NCBI RefSeq assembly: GCF_014773245.1
Contig: NZ_JACWMX010000001.1
Location: 951,402-1,015,401, forward strand
Length of the DNA: 64,000 nucleotides
DNA from: Mucilaginibacter glaciei
GTDB lineage: Bacteria; Bacteroidota; Bacteroidia; Sphingobacteriales; Sphingobacteriaceae
Direction of reading: 5' to 3'
A model generated the notes under the pieces. That model ran no database searches, was not told where the DNA came from, and was given only the letters and a program-made list of their open reading frames with translations. Of this stretch, positions 1-8,737 are shown piece after piece. Within the stretch, counting starts at the first letter, position 1, and the number at the start of each line of letters is the position of its first letter. Both the position numbers and the translations under genes were made by a program.

Positions 1-825
1 AACCATCGCATAAATAGTAGCTACAATCAGATGATTCATTTTCTTTTCATTAGCCATAAACTGATAAAAATGTGAACGATGTGCTTCAGAAATTTTTTCG
101 CCTCTAATCATTCTAAATACTATTGTCGTTGCAGTGTCTAAACCATATACCAGTAATAATAAAATATACCCGATGTTTTGCGTTTTGATGATTAACTGCA
201 ATAAAAAAAACAGGATTATAAATGCCAAACTAACGCTGCCAACATCGCCGGCAAAACATTTTGCGTTGCGCCTAAAATTAAAGAATAAAAATACCACTAC
301 ACTGCATATGGCTACCAACAATAAGTTTGAGTCGGTAAAGTTTACCACAAATGAATTGATATAAGATAAAGAACCAAGGGTGATTAAACCGTAGCTACCC
401 GTAATGCCATTAATACCATCCATGAAGTTAACGGCATTTATAATTCCAATAACAACAAAAAAAGCTATCGCTATCCAATAAACAGGCAAACTATACATAC
501 CTAAACCGTAAAATAGTATTGATACCGATACCAAATGCAAAACAATCCTAATTTTACTGCTGATTGTTTTAATGTCGTCAATAAAACTAATAAGGCTAAT
601 TATTACCAAGCCAATAATAAAATATGCATTATACCAGCCCAAATAAACAGGGCTCAACAACATAGATAAGCAAAAAATTACCCCCCCTCCCCTAATAGTA
701 ACATTTGTATGAGAACTGCGATGATTAGGATTATCTATTATATTATATTTTTCAGCAACCCTAAAATAGATCAATTCCAGCAAGGTTAAGCAAATGAGTG
801 TAATTAAAACTATAACAAAATTCAT
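1..825 (-). CDS. WecA/MraY-like sugar-phosphate transferase (partial)
   Basis: The frame is open from the ATG at 825 to the window edge, giving 275 residues without a stop, so the C-terminus is missing. It reads as a polytopic membrane protein of the polyprenyl-phosphate N-acetylhexosamine-1-phosphate transferase family (WecA, WbpL, TagO). Visible motifs are DNPNHRSSH near the N-terminus, FIDD, NAVNFMDGINGITG, FAGDVGS (family form GDxGS) and a late cytoplasmic HRSHFYQ. Enzymes of this family start a repeat unit by moving a sugar phosphate onto undecaprenyl phosphate at the inner membrane. As the last gene of the minus-strand polysaccharide cluster it is the natural initiating enzyme for that locus. 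Which sugar it uses cannot be read from the sequence. Confidence 0.9.
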   Translation of the reverse strand, partial: MNFVIVLITLICLTLLELIYFRVAEKYNIIDNPNHRSSHTNVTIRGGGVIFCLSMLLSPVYLGWYNAYFIIGLVIISLISFIDDIKTISSKIRIVLHLVSVSILFYGLGMYSLPVYWIAIAFFVVIGIINAVNFMDGINGITGSYGLITLGSLSYINSFVVNFTDSNLLLVAICSVVVFLFFNFRRNAKCFAGDVGSVSLAFIILFFLLQLIIKTQNIGYILLLLVYGLDTATTIVFRMIRGEKISEAHRSHFYQFMANEKKMNHLIVATIYAMV

Positions 826-883
826 TGTATTTTAAACTATTCTTGGAATTAACTATGATATAACAACACAGGCGAAATAATTT

Positions 884-1861
884 CTATTTCAATACATCGG
901 CCAACCAACCGTTAATGCTGTATTTAAATAATAAATTGGGCGGCAGTGGTTTAAAGGGTGTGTCTAAGAAACTCCGATCTATTTGTGGATCCTTTCTATC
1001 GATAACAAGGATATTAGCCGGGTCAAAAAAATCATAATCTCTTATGTTACTATTAGTAGTTATTAACTTTTTTTGCGCACCTATACATTCAATCGTCCGC
1101 ATTGTTAATCCAACCTGGCCGGGATGATTTATATCTAAAATCATTTTCGAAGCATTCATGAAATTTGCATTATCCTGATGCGACAACGATTCGAAACTTA
1201 CATCACTGTACTTTATGCGCCTGAAATTGCTATCAAAAGCTTTTTTCAACCAATACAATTTCTTACTGCTTAAAAAAAAGTATAATTTAATTTTTTTTCC
1301 TTCAAAAAAGGGTTCGATAAACTTTTTGATGAAATTATATCTGTCACTATGCGCGGTACCGATGAACAACAGATCATTTGTTGGTTCAACTTCAGCCTGT
1401 TTGTACGTATCGATATAAAAAAGCGGTCGTAGAGATAATTTATACTCGCTTGCATCTTCAGAATCGAAAGTTAAAACACTATCAAAATATTCAACCAAGT
1501 CAAAAGATTGTTTATTTTTAAACGAATCCCACATATACAATATGAATTTAGACCCGGTAAAATTTAGCTTGAATGCTTTGAGGCTTTTTTTATTAACAGA
1601 CTCCGGCGAAATAAATAAAACGTAATCGAACTTTTTGTCTTTTACAGATTGCAGTATAGTTGCATAATAGCTATCAATTGCCTGTTTCAATGAATTTTTA
1701 TTGAGACGGATAAAAACCTTTGATATAAAAGAATTTGAGGGCCTATCGTCGAACCAGGTTACCTCGGCGCCCAATTTTTCCATAGCCAATTTTATTTCCT
1801 TCTCATAACTAAAAAATTGGGGAGAAAAAAACAAAATTGATTTACCTGATAAACTGTTCAT
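884..1861 (-). CDS. Putative glycosyltransferase of the polysaccharide locus
   Basis: This 325-residue protein has no signal peptide or membrane segment. The N-terminus (GKSILFFSPQFFSYEKEI) looks like the first beta strand of a GT-B Rossmann fold. The C-terminal half has FIGTAHSDRYNFIKKF, ILDINHPGQVGLTMRTIE and FDPANILVID, the arrangement seen in CgeB-like and GT1/GT4-like transferases, where a glycine-rich turn and a glutamate contact the nucleotide sugar. It lies 2 bp from the epimerase stop, so it is co-transcribed with the cluster. Donor and acceptor are unknown. The family assignment rests on fold-like patterns only; a glycosyltransferase role is likely, mostly from context. Confidence 0.65.
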   Translation of the reverse strand: MNSLSGKSILFFSPQFFSYEKEIKLAMEKLGAEVTWFDDRPSNSFISKVFIRLNKNSLKQAIDSYYATILQSVKDKKFDYVLFISPESVNKKSLKAFKLNFTGSKFILYMWDSFKNKQSFDLVEYFDSVLTFDSEDASEYKLSLRPLFYIDTYKQAEVEPTNDLLFIGTAHSDRYNFIKKFIEPFFEGKKIKLYFFLSSKKLYWLKKAFDSNFRRIKYSDVSFESLSHQDNANFMNASKMILDINHPGQVGLTMRTIECIGAQKKLITTNSNIRDYDFFDPANILVIDRKDPQIDRSFLDTPFKPLPPNLLFKYSINGWLADVLK

Positions 1862-1863
1862 AT

Positions 1864-3003
1864 TTATTTATATAAACCCCTTTTCTTCATTTCTTCTATA
1901 GATTGCTCATAATTGTCGCTCTCAACCTTTTGTTCGTTAACCCAAGCTGTAAATAATTTTATGCCTGCTTCAAAAGTAAATTTGGGTTCAAAACCAATTT
2001 TTTGCTTGATTTTTGATAAGTCAGCAAAATTATGTCTTATATCGCCTACCCTGTAATTACCAGAAATATTTACTGGTGTATTTGCTCCGTAATTATTAAT
2101 TAAACTATTAGCTACTGTTATAACGTTAGTAGCTACGCCTGTGCCCACATTAAAAACCTCTCCGTTAGCCCTTTCATCTTCAATACCTAAAATTGTAGCA
2201 TCAACAACGTCATCTATAAATACAAAGTCACGTGTTTCTTCACCATCTTCAAAAATATTGATGTCGTTACCATTTTTTATTTGCGTTGAAAATATAGACA
2301 ATATACCCGTGTAAGGGTTTTTAAGGGATTGACCGGGCCCGTAAACATTTTGATAGCGAAACGCTACAGGCGCGATACCTAAAGTTGGGCAAACCGTCAT
2401 GATCATTTGTTCTTGATTTTGTTTGGTAATGCCATAAACAGACGAAGGATGAATCTTTGACTCTTCATCTGTTGCCTGTAACTGTAAAGGTTGTGTACAA
2501 CCCGGATAGGTTACCTCAAAATTACCGCCGTCCATGTCTTCAGACTTACGATGTTTAGGATAAACCATTCCTAATTCTTCAGACAAATACTTTCCTTCAC
2601 CATAAATAGACCTTGATGAAGCTATAACAACTTTTTTTATCTGATGGGTTTGGTTGGCTAAAATATCAAGCATTATAGCCGTTCCATTTATATTGACATC
2701 GATGTATTTACGTATTTCGTACATGGACTGCCCGGTACCCGTTTCTGCCGCGAAATGTACGATGATATCTTGCCCATTAATAGCCTCTTCCCAATCAGCT
2801 TTAGAAGTAACTGTTCCTTTAATAAAGGTCACCTTGTTTAAAATACTTTTAAATAACTCGGAAGTGTTTTCTGGATCTTCCCCGTGTATTTGAGGCGACA
2901 AATTGTCAAGAACAGTTATTTCATATCCTTTGGCAAGTAATTTCAATGCTAAATTACTTCCGATAAACCCAGCCCCCCCGGTTATTAAAATCCGTTTCTT
3001 CAT
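1864..3003 (-). CDS. NAD-dependent NDP-sugar epimerase/dehydratase (SDR)
   Basis: This extended short-chain dehydrogenase has the NAD-binding motif GGAGFIGS at residues 9-16, a catalytic serine in ASSRSIYG and the YxxxK pair Y190/K194 in SVYGITK. Between the serine and the YxxxK motif sits an insertion of about 50 residues (roughly 136-187) containing YPGCTQP. I recall this layout from dTDP-L-rhamnose 4-epimerases (WbiB type), which make 6-deoxy-L-talose donors, so that is the best guess. The frame can extend to an ATG at 3021, but that start overlaps the acyltransferase. The ATG at 3003 falls two bases after the upstream stop and gives the normal MKKRILITGG start. The role is donor-sugar supply for the locus. 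Confidence 0.85.
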   Translation of the reverse strand: MKKRILITGGAGFIGSNLALKLLAKGYEITVLDNLSPQIHGEDPENTSELFKSILNKVTFIKGTVTSKADWEEAINGQDIIVHFAAETGTGQSMYEIRKYIDVNINGTAIMLDILANQTHQIKKVVIASSRSIYGEGKYLSEELGMVYPKHRKSEDMDGGNFEVTYPGCTQPLQLQATDEESKIHPSSVYGITKQNQEQMIMTVCPTLGIAPVAFRYQNVYGPGQSLKNPYTGILSIFSTQIKNGNDINIFEDGEETRDFVFIDDVVDATILGIEDERANGEVFNVGTGVATNVITVANSLINNYGANTPVNISGNYRVGDIRHNFADLSKIKQKIGFEPKFTFEAGIKLFTAWVNEQKVESDNYEQSIEEMKKRGLYK

Positions 3004-3005
3004 AG

Positions 3006-3605
3006 TTATATAATTTCCCATCGCTGGGTTTTAAAATTGTATTTCTTTATAGGCTTTGCCGGTATACCAACTGCAATAACATTTGCAGGCAAGCTTTTGG
3101 TAACTACAGCATTTGCTCCTACAATTGTGCCGCTACCAATAGTGACGCCCGGTAATACTGAAACTTTTTCGCCAAGCCATACATTATCGCCAATGGTAAC
3201 GCTATTGACACTGTATAACCGGTCTTTAGGTATAGATAGCGGATCGCTATCCGCGGCGTCGCCGGCATAACTACCATGTGTTGAATCAGATATATAGACA
3301 TTACTGGCAATAAGCACATTATTGCCCAATACCACACTGCTCATAGCTGTTATATGCACATGATCGTTTACCTGAATATTGGTGCCAAATAGCAAAACTT
3401 TTGATTTTCCGTCAATCGGATAGGCTTCAAACCTGCATCCTTTACCGGTAGTAAACCCTTTGTTAAACGAAATAAACTTTTTACCTCTTACATCGACAGG
3501 AAGACGTATCAATCGCGCTTTTGAAAAAAATATTTTTGTGATAATAGTATTCAGTGCTAATGACAATAATTGAAATACACCATATCGCTTAAACAAGGAA
3601 CCCAT
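3006..3605 (-). CDS. LbetaH-fold acyltransferase (hexapeptide repeat)
   Basis: This 199-residue protein contains left-handed beta-helix hexapeptide repeats from about residue 70 onward (VVLGNNVLIASNVYI, VTIGDNVWLGEKVSVLPGVTIG, GTIVGANAVVTKSL). It closes with the family's C-terminal pattern VIAVGIPAKPIKKY. The histidine in DSTHGSY is in the expected position for the catalytic base. Relatives (WbbJ, WcaF/WcaB, Maa) transfer acetyl groups from acetyl-CoA to a sugar hydroxyl. Inside this locus it most likely O-acetylates the repeat unit or its precursor. It abuts the upstream GT2 gene with no gap, indicating translational coupling. Confidence 0.87.
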   Translation of the reverse strand: MGSLFKRYGVFQLLSLALNTIITKIFFSKARLIRLPVDVRGKKFISFNKGFTTGKGCRFEAYPIDGKSKVLLFGTNIQVNDHVHITAMSSVVLGNNVLIASNVYISDSTHGSYAGDAADSDPLSIPKDRLYSVNSVTIGDNVWLGEKVSVLPGVTIGSGTIVGANAVVTKSLPANVIAVGIPAKPIKKYNFKTQRWEII

Positions 3606-4316
3606 TTATATGTTTTTTCTTTTTAGTAATTCTTGCATAGCGTATATACGTATCTTAACTTTTTTCAGTAGCGAATTATTGCTGCTAACACCGCCAGATG
3701 AAGCGTTAGAGCCGTGTCGCCTGTATTTTATCATCGCCTTATTCAGTAATACGACTTTGAAATAATATTCGCTGACTATCGCTAACCAGTAATCATAAGC
3801 ACAAAGATTAGAATTATTTGGAAATGGCAACGCTTTTTTAAGAACTTCTTTCTTAAAAGCCATACACGCTCCGATGTATCTCGTTTTTAAAAAATTATTC
3901 CAAAACCCAGACCGGGTACCGTTAAGGTCAAAATGCGAATGATAAGTTGACGTTAAATGCTCGTCAACAATTTCAGCATCAGAGATAACCATATCAGCAT
4001 TTTGGAGCGCAAATAACATCTCTTTAACTTTACCTTCTTTCCAAACATCATCCTGGTCTGAAATAAAAATAACATCTCCTGTCGCCCTGATTATCGCATT
4101 CTCAAAATTCTTTGAATAGCCGCTTTGCTGTTCATTAGCAAATAATTTTATTCGTTTATCGTTGATAGACTTTATGATGTCGATAGTAGTATCAGTGGAA
4201 TGATCATCTGATATTATAAACTCTTCATCATCACCTATTTGTGACAATATTGAGTCGATTTGCTCCTTGATATATTTTGCGCCATTATAACTGGCCATGC
4301 ATACACTAACTTTCAT
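3606..4316 (-). CDS. Family 2 glycosyltransferase
   Basis: This GT-A protein of 236 residues opens with VSVCMASYNGAKYIKEQIDSIL and has the second-strand acidic motif ISDDHSTD. The metal-binding DxD-type motif is FISDQDDVW. The DQDDVW form is common among rhamnosyltransferase-like GT2 enzymes of O-antigen loci, so transfer of a 6-deoxyhexose is possible but unproven. There are no clear membrane segments, and the enzyme should act on the cytoplasmic face of the inner membrane. Its start overlaps the end of the polymerase gene by 11 bp, which supports one operon. Confidence 0.88.
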   Translation of the reverse strand: MKVSVCMASYNGAKYIKEQIDSILSQIGDDEEFIISDDHSTDTTIDIIKSINDKRIKLFANEQQSGYSKNFENAIIRATGDVIFISDQDDVWKEGKVKEMLFALQNADMVISDAEIVDEHLTSTYHSHFDLNGTRSGFWNNFLKTRYIGACMAFKKEVLKKALPFPNNSNLCAYDYWLAIVSEYYFKVVLLNKAMIKYRRHGSNASSGGVSSNNSLLKKVKIRIYAMQELLKRKNI

Positions 4317-5658
4317 TTTTTATTCTTAAAACAGGTAACAATATTGCAGAAAACACAAAGATGATTGACCCATATGTAACAAGGTCAAAAAATATTTGAA
4401 CAAATAACGGCACATCAGTTGCCATAGTGACAATGAGCGAAGATAAAACTACGTAAATCACCAATGCTACAATATTGGGATTAGGCCCTATTTTTCGAAG
4501 CAAGCCAACTCTTACAGCAGAAATAACCATTCCTACAACGAAGGAATAAACCGGTGCCCCATATTTACCAAAATAAACTAAACCCTCTATGGGGAATTGC
4601 GTATTTGGCCCAAAAACAGCTATAGAATCCATGGGTAAACCAATAGAATAATATAATGTGTAAACGCCTATGGAAAATTCGTAATCAGCTAATCTAAGCA
4701 TCCCAAGCAATGGATTAAAAAAATGGGGAATGTAACTTAATGCAGTTTGATGAAAGTCTGATGCGATATCAAATACATAAAAAAAATAATACACATCTCC
4801 TGCCGATACCAACCTGGTGACAAAAGAATCGGACGACGAGGTTTCTACCCCGGAGAGTGCAATAATAGCAACCATGAAAATTATTGCTAAAACAAAAATA
4901 TACTTAGCCCATTTTAAGATTAACAGCTGGTTTATTGAAGCCTTTACTTTTGATAAAACAGACGCTCCTGATGTCCTGTTAATTAAGACTATAGCAAACA
5001 AAATATTAATTATAGCTAATGAGTTTCCTTTATACCCCATGCTGGCAATAACCAATACGCAAATTAAAATACACAAAACGTAATAGATTTTCTTTTTACC
5101 GCTTACCGTAACATTGGGATGAAAAATATTAATTAGCGGTATAGCCAAAACAAAGTTTACCAATGAAAAATTAATTCGTTTAACAATACCCCATCCACCA
5201 TTATAAAATAAAATTTTTGCTTCGCTCGGGTTTTCCGCAAATATCGGTAAGGTACCTTTACTAACAAAAATAACAGCGTTAGATGCAACCATTATTAAAA
5301 GGCACAAGGCTAAAAAAATATCTACTAAAAGCATATATTTTCTTGAGTTGACAATGAAATTTACATCTATTGCTGGCTCCCATACCGGTATTCCTTTACG
5401 CCCCCCAAAAGCTATCCCTGCTATAAAAGCCAGAGTGCAAAACACGAAACTTAAAAAATATTCGAGTTTAATGTTTTGCATGTAAAAAAAAAGGTAGACG
5501 ACAAGTGAGACTGCTACACTGTTAAGGAATACAAATAATAGCAACGGATCAAACCAATAATATATTTGTTTTCGTAAAAAAAAAAGGTACAGCGGAAATA
5601 TACCGCAAAATAACAATGTTAGGGTTACAAGATTAAATGAGAAGACTATATCTTGCAT
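4306..5658 (-). CDS. Wzy-like O-antigen/EPS polymerase
   Basis: The 450-residue product is almost entirely hydrophobic, with about a dozen predicted membrane segments and a longer hydrophilic loop around residues 275-350. Such loops are typical of Wzy polymerases, which join lipid-linked repeat units in the periplasm. Wzy proteins share little sequence, so this call uses topology plus position beside a flippase, a chain-length regulator and GT2 enzymes. The start codon overlaps the stop of the upstream GT2 gene by one base. An O-antigen ligase-like protein is the main alternative. Confidence 0.78.
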   Translation of the reverse strand: MQDIVFSFNLVTLTLLFCGIFPLYLFFLRKQIYYWFDPLLLFVFLNSVAVSLVVYLFFYMQNIKLEYFLSFVFCTLAFIAGIAFGGRKGIPVWEPAIDVNFIVNSRKYMLLVDIFLALCLLIMVASNAVIFVSKGTLPIFAENPSEAKILFYNGGWGIVKRINFSLVNFVLAIPLINIFHPNVTVSGKKKIYYVLCILICVLVIASMGYKGNSLAIINILFAIVLINRTSGASVLSKVKASINQLLILKWAKYIFVLAIIFMVAIIALSGVETSSSDSFVTRLVSAGDVYYFFYVFDIASDFHQTALSYIPHFFNPLLGMLRLADYEFSIGVYTLYYSIGLPMDSIAVFGPNTQFPIEGLVYFGKYGAPVYSFVVGMVISAVRVGLLRKIGPNPNIVALVIYVVLSSLIVTMATDVPLFVQIFFDLVTYGSIIFVFSAILLPVLRIKNES

Positions 5659-6503
5659 TATCGATTTTTAAATAATACCCCAAACGTTTTTGTTGCGAAT
5701 TTAGCTGTTTTATATTTTACGCCCAATTTAACGGAGCGTAGCATTATCCACATACTAAGCCCAATTGCATCTAAAAGGGTTTTCTTATAATAAAGCGCAC
5801 CCTCCAAATAGTAATCGAATCGGTTTAAGGCGCTTGCCAATGGCATTTTACTCTCTCCAGATAATTCATGTTTACACTTAACATCTAAAACTACTACCAA
5901 CTTAGTAAAAGTTAGAACGCGTCTTAAAAAATCGAAGTCACTGAAGTCGAGCTTTATTTTCTCGTTGTAGCCGCCATTGAGTTGATACAACTTAGTTGAA
6001 ATTATTAATCCACTGTTAATTATCGCCAGCGGCTCAAGTGAATGTACACCCGGCTCTATAGAACTTAATTTTTGGCTTGAATATAAAAAGAACTTAGCTG
6101 GGGAAAGAAGCCCAAAATCGTTACAAATCATTGGGCAGTATAAGCCAGCATCCTTGTTAAACTTGCTTTCATAATCAAAAAACACATTAAAAAATAACTT
6201 TTCTAATTGTGTATCTTGATCTAAAAGTAATATATATTCTTTGTTTTGCCCAATACCGTAATCAAACGCAGTGTTGTACGCTTTACTTACTCCAGAATTC
6301 TTATGATCTTCCAGATAAGTTATCGTTACACCTTTGTAACTGTCATTACCATACTGCCAGTAATCTGGAGAATTGTTATATACCACCAAAAGCAACTGGG
6401 AGTTAAAACTATCAACCGATTTTAACAACGATTGAAAACAAACAGATTCTTCTAAGCTTGATTTATATAAAACTATTACCGCGATTATTTTTTTTAAATC
6501 CAT
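5658..6503 (-). CDS. Family 2 glycosyltransferase, rhamnosyltransferase-like
   Basis: This 281-residue protein has the GT2 N-terminus IIAVIVLYKSSLEES, a VVYNNSPDYW segment and the motif LLLDQDTQLE in the metal-binding position. DQDT is characteristic of the rhamnosyltransferase branch of GT2 (RfbF/WsaF-like). A later SDFDFLRRV segment sits near the usual acceptor-site aspartates. It is translationally coupled on both sides: one-base overlaps with the upstream GT2 stop and with the polymerase start. A rhamnosyl or related 6-deoxysugar substrate would fit the epimerase in the same locus. Confidence 0.87.
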   Translation of the reverse strand: MDLKKIIAVIVLYKSSLEESVCFQSLLKSVDSFNSQLLLVVYNNSPDYWQYGNDSYKGVTITYLEDHKNSGVSKAYNTAFDYGIGQNKEYILLLDQDTQLEKLFFNVFFDYESKFNKDAGLYCPMICNDFGLLSPAKFFLYSSQKLSSIEPGVHSLEPLAIINSGLIISTKLYQLNGGYNEKIKLDFSDFDFLRRVLTFTKLVVVLDVKCKHELSGESKMPLASALNRFDYYLEGALYYKKTLLDAIGLSMWIMLRSVKLGVKYKTAKFATKTFGVLFKNR

Positions 6504-7192
6504 TAAACCTTTTGTAAGTGATAATAAAGTGCAGCCAAATAGCCCACTAAAGAGCCATAGTTTTTCCTGACAACCCTTAACGATTCTTTAGTATCAATTT
6601 TTTCACTCACGCCGCCTTCCATTGCATAAGAACGGAAACCGGGATCCTTTAAAAACTTGACTCCCGACTTTATTAAACGCTGATTAAAGTCAAAGTCGGC
6701 ATATACTTTAAATTCAAGTGAAAAGGGTGGCGTCGGATGGATAGACTTTTTCACAAGCATAGCCTGATGGTGTACACTATTACCTAAAAAAGACCTCCAG
6801 CCTACAGTTGATTTGAAAGTTCCTCTTTGACCTAATTCAACATCTCCATAAATAACTTCGGCATTTTTATATAAGTTCATATCGGGCAACTCTACCACCT
6901 CGTCGCCTGCACCTAAAAATAAAATATACGATTCATTATCGGCTAACTCCCAACCCTTGTTCATAGCATCATAAATGCCTTTATCTGGCTCAGTAATCAA
7001 CCAGGTCAATTTTTCACGGTATTGGTTAAGTATCTGCACGGTTCCGTCAGTTGAATTGCCGTCAACAACAATAAAATCCAAATTTGGGTAATTTAAATTT
7101 AACACATTAACAATAGTTTTTTCTATAGAGTTAACTCCATTATAAACAACTGTTATTATCGTTATCTTGGGGTGTAGCATTTCAATATTCAT
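6503..7192 (-). CDS. Family 2 glycosyltransferase (WcaA/WcaE-like)
   Basis: This compact GT-A enzyme of 229 residues has ITIITVVYNGVNSIEKTI at the N-terminus, VVDGNSTDGT as the nucleotide-binding acidic motif and ITEPDKGIYDAMNKGWELA. Together these are the hallmark of colanic-acid-type GT2 enzymes. There are no membrane segments. A second in-frame ATG lies four codons in, but the first, at 7192, is three bases from the flippase stop and fits the tight packing of the operon. The donor sugar cannot be inferred. Confidence 0.88.
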   Translation of the reverse strand: MNIEMLHPKITIITVVYNGVNSIEKTIVNVLNLNYPNLDFIVVDGNSTDGTVQILNQYREKLTWLITEPDKGIYDAMNKGWELADNESYILFLGAGDEVVELPDMNLYKNAEVIYGDVELGQRGTFKSTVGWRSFLGNSVHHQAMLVKKSIHPTPPFSLEFKVYADFDFNQRLIKSGVKFLKDPGFRSYAMEGGVSEKIDTKESLRVVRKNYGSLVGYLAALYYHLQKV

Positions 7193-7195
7193 AGA

Positions 7196-8674
7196 TTATA
7201 GCAGCGGTCTTTCATCCCTATTGTTTTTCCTTAAGCCCAATTTTGCAGTATATTGATTTATTTGGTTCAAAAGCAATTCGTTTTTAAATATATATAGTTG
7301 GCAAACTAAAAATAATGCCCCACAAGTCACCACACCAACCCCACAAACCAGAAAATTACTGTTTCTAAAAAGCATTCTTAATAAAATAATTATTGGAAAG
7401 AACAGTACAGAAACAAAAAGAGTTTGAATAATCAATTTATAATTAAGCCCGACTAATAATACTTTAGATGCAAAATATGCGAAACAAACCATTACACACA
7501 ATTCGGCCAATACATTTGCTGCAGCCGCACCTAAATATCCAAAATATGGAATAAGCGAAAAGTTAAGGATAAGGCTTACAATTAAACCAACAGTTACAGA
7601 AATAGTTACCTGCTTGTCTTTACCGGCTGGCGTAAGTATCTGTATTGCCCAAACATTACTTAATGCAATAATCAGTACAACTGGCGCAAATATTTGCATA
7701 GCAAGTATAGCAGGCTTAAATTCAATTCCCGAGAAGATTACAATTAATTCGGGCGCCAAAACAATTAATCCTACCGTCATGGGTATGCCCAATAGCAAAA
7801 CAAAGTTAAAACTATAAACAGCTAATTTTTTTACTTGGGTAAGGTTATCGTTTTTTATAGCTTCTGAAATTTGGGGTACTAATACAGTGCCTAAAGAAGT
7901 TAAAACAGGTAAAGTAAGTTTATTGATTCGCGAAGCAGCTGTGTAATATCCAACATACGTATAATTAGTTAAAAAACCAAGTATTATGGTATCTAACATA
8001 GCATACACAGTAATGCCGGCAACAGTGCTAAAAATATAAAATAACGGTTTCAGATGATCTTTTATACCTTTAAAAGTAGCGTAATTAAACTTGAACATTT
8101 TTCTCGCTGAATAAATGTTAAGTATATTATTGCTTACAGAAGCTATTACAATTGTCCAAAGGTAAATTACGACGTCACTTTTTTGTTTTACAAAAAATAT
8201 CAATAATAATAATGATACAAATTTAACTATTATTGACCGTATGGCAATAAACTTAAATTTCTCTAAACCGGAAAATAGCCAATCGACATTGCTAAAGCTC
8301 AACAGTAAAATTATTACCGCAACAGCATAAAATTTCAAGTCAATATATAACGAGGGAACTGTAAATATGATGATACTGTAAACAAAAAAGAGAATAAAGC
8401 TAGTAAGTAGATTTAGAAAAAGAAGTTCGGAAAAAGTCTTTTTAATCCCTTCCTCATCGCCTTTTAGTTTGGCAATTTCGCGTATCCCATAGATAGGGAT
8501 ACCTAAAGCTGCTATGAGTACAAAGTATTGAACAAATGTTGTAATAAATTGAATTTTACCTACACCTGCTGGCCCTAAAATACGGGATACGTATGGAAAC
8601 GTAATTATTGGGAAAATAATATTGCTTAGCGTAAGCAATAAATTAAACAAGAAATTTTTTTTTATTTCGCTCAC
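7196..8674 (-). CDS. Wzx-like oligosaccharide flippase
   Basis: The 492-residue membrane protein starts KKNFLFNLLLTLSNIIFPIITFPYVSRILGPAGVGKIQF, which is the standard opening of polysaccharide-biosynthesis (MOP superfamily) flippases. About 12-14 hydrophobic helices follow. It would move undecaprenyl-linked repeat units across the inner membrane for Wzy. The start is GTG at 8674; no ATG is available nearby that keeps the conserved N-terminus. A 64-bp gap separates it from the Wzz-like gene. Confidence 0.9.
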   Translation of the reverse strand: MSEIKKNFLFNLLLTLSNIIFPIITFPYVSRILGPAGVGKIQFITTFVQYFVLIAALGIPIYGIREIAKLKGDEEGIKKTFSELLFLNLLTSFILFFVYSIIIFTVPSLYIDLKFYAVAVIILLLSFSNVDWLFSGLEKFKFIAIRSIIVKFVSLLLLIFFVKQKSDVVIYLWTIVIASVSNNILNIYSARKMFKFNYATFKGIKDHLKPLFYIFSTVAGITVYAMLDTIILGFLTNYTYVGYYTAASRINKLTLPVLTSLGTVLVPQISEAIKNDNLTQVKKLAVYSFNFVLLLGIPMTVGLIVLAPELIVIFSGIEFKPAILAMQIFAPVVLIIALSNVWAIQILTPAGKDKQVTISVTVGLIVSLILNFSLIPYFGYLGAAAANVLAELCVMVCFAYFASKVLLVGLNYKLIIQTLFVSVLFFPIIILLRMLFRNSNFLVCGVGVVTCGALFLVCQLYIFKNELLLNQINQYTAKLGLRKNNRDERPLL

Positions 8675-8737
8675 AAATTATTTTAATAACGGCAAAAAAG
8701 GCAAAATTAATAGCGATTGACAACTAAAAAAATAATT

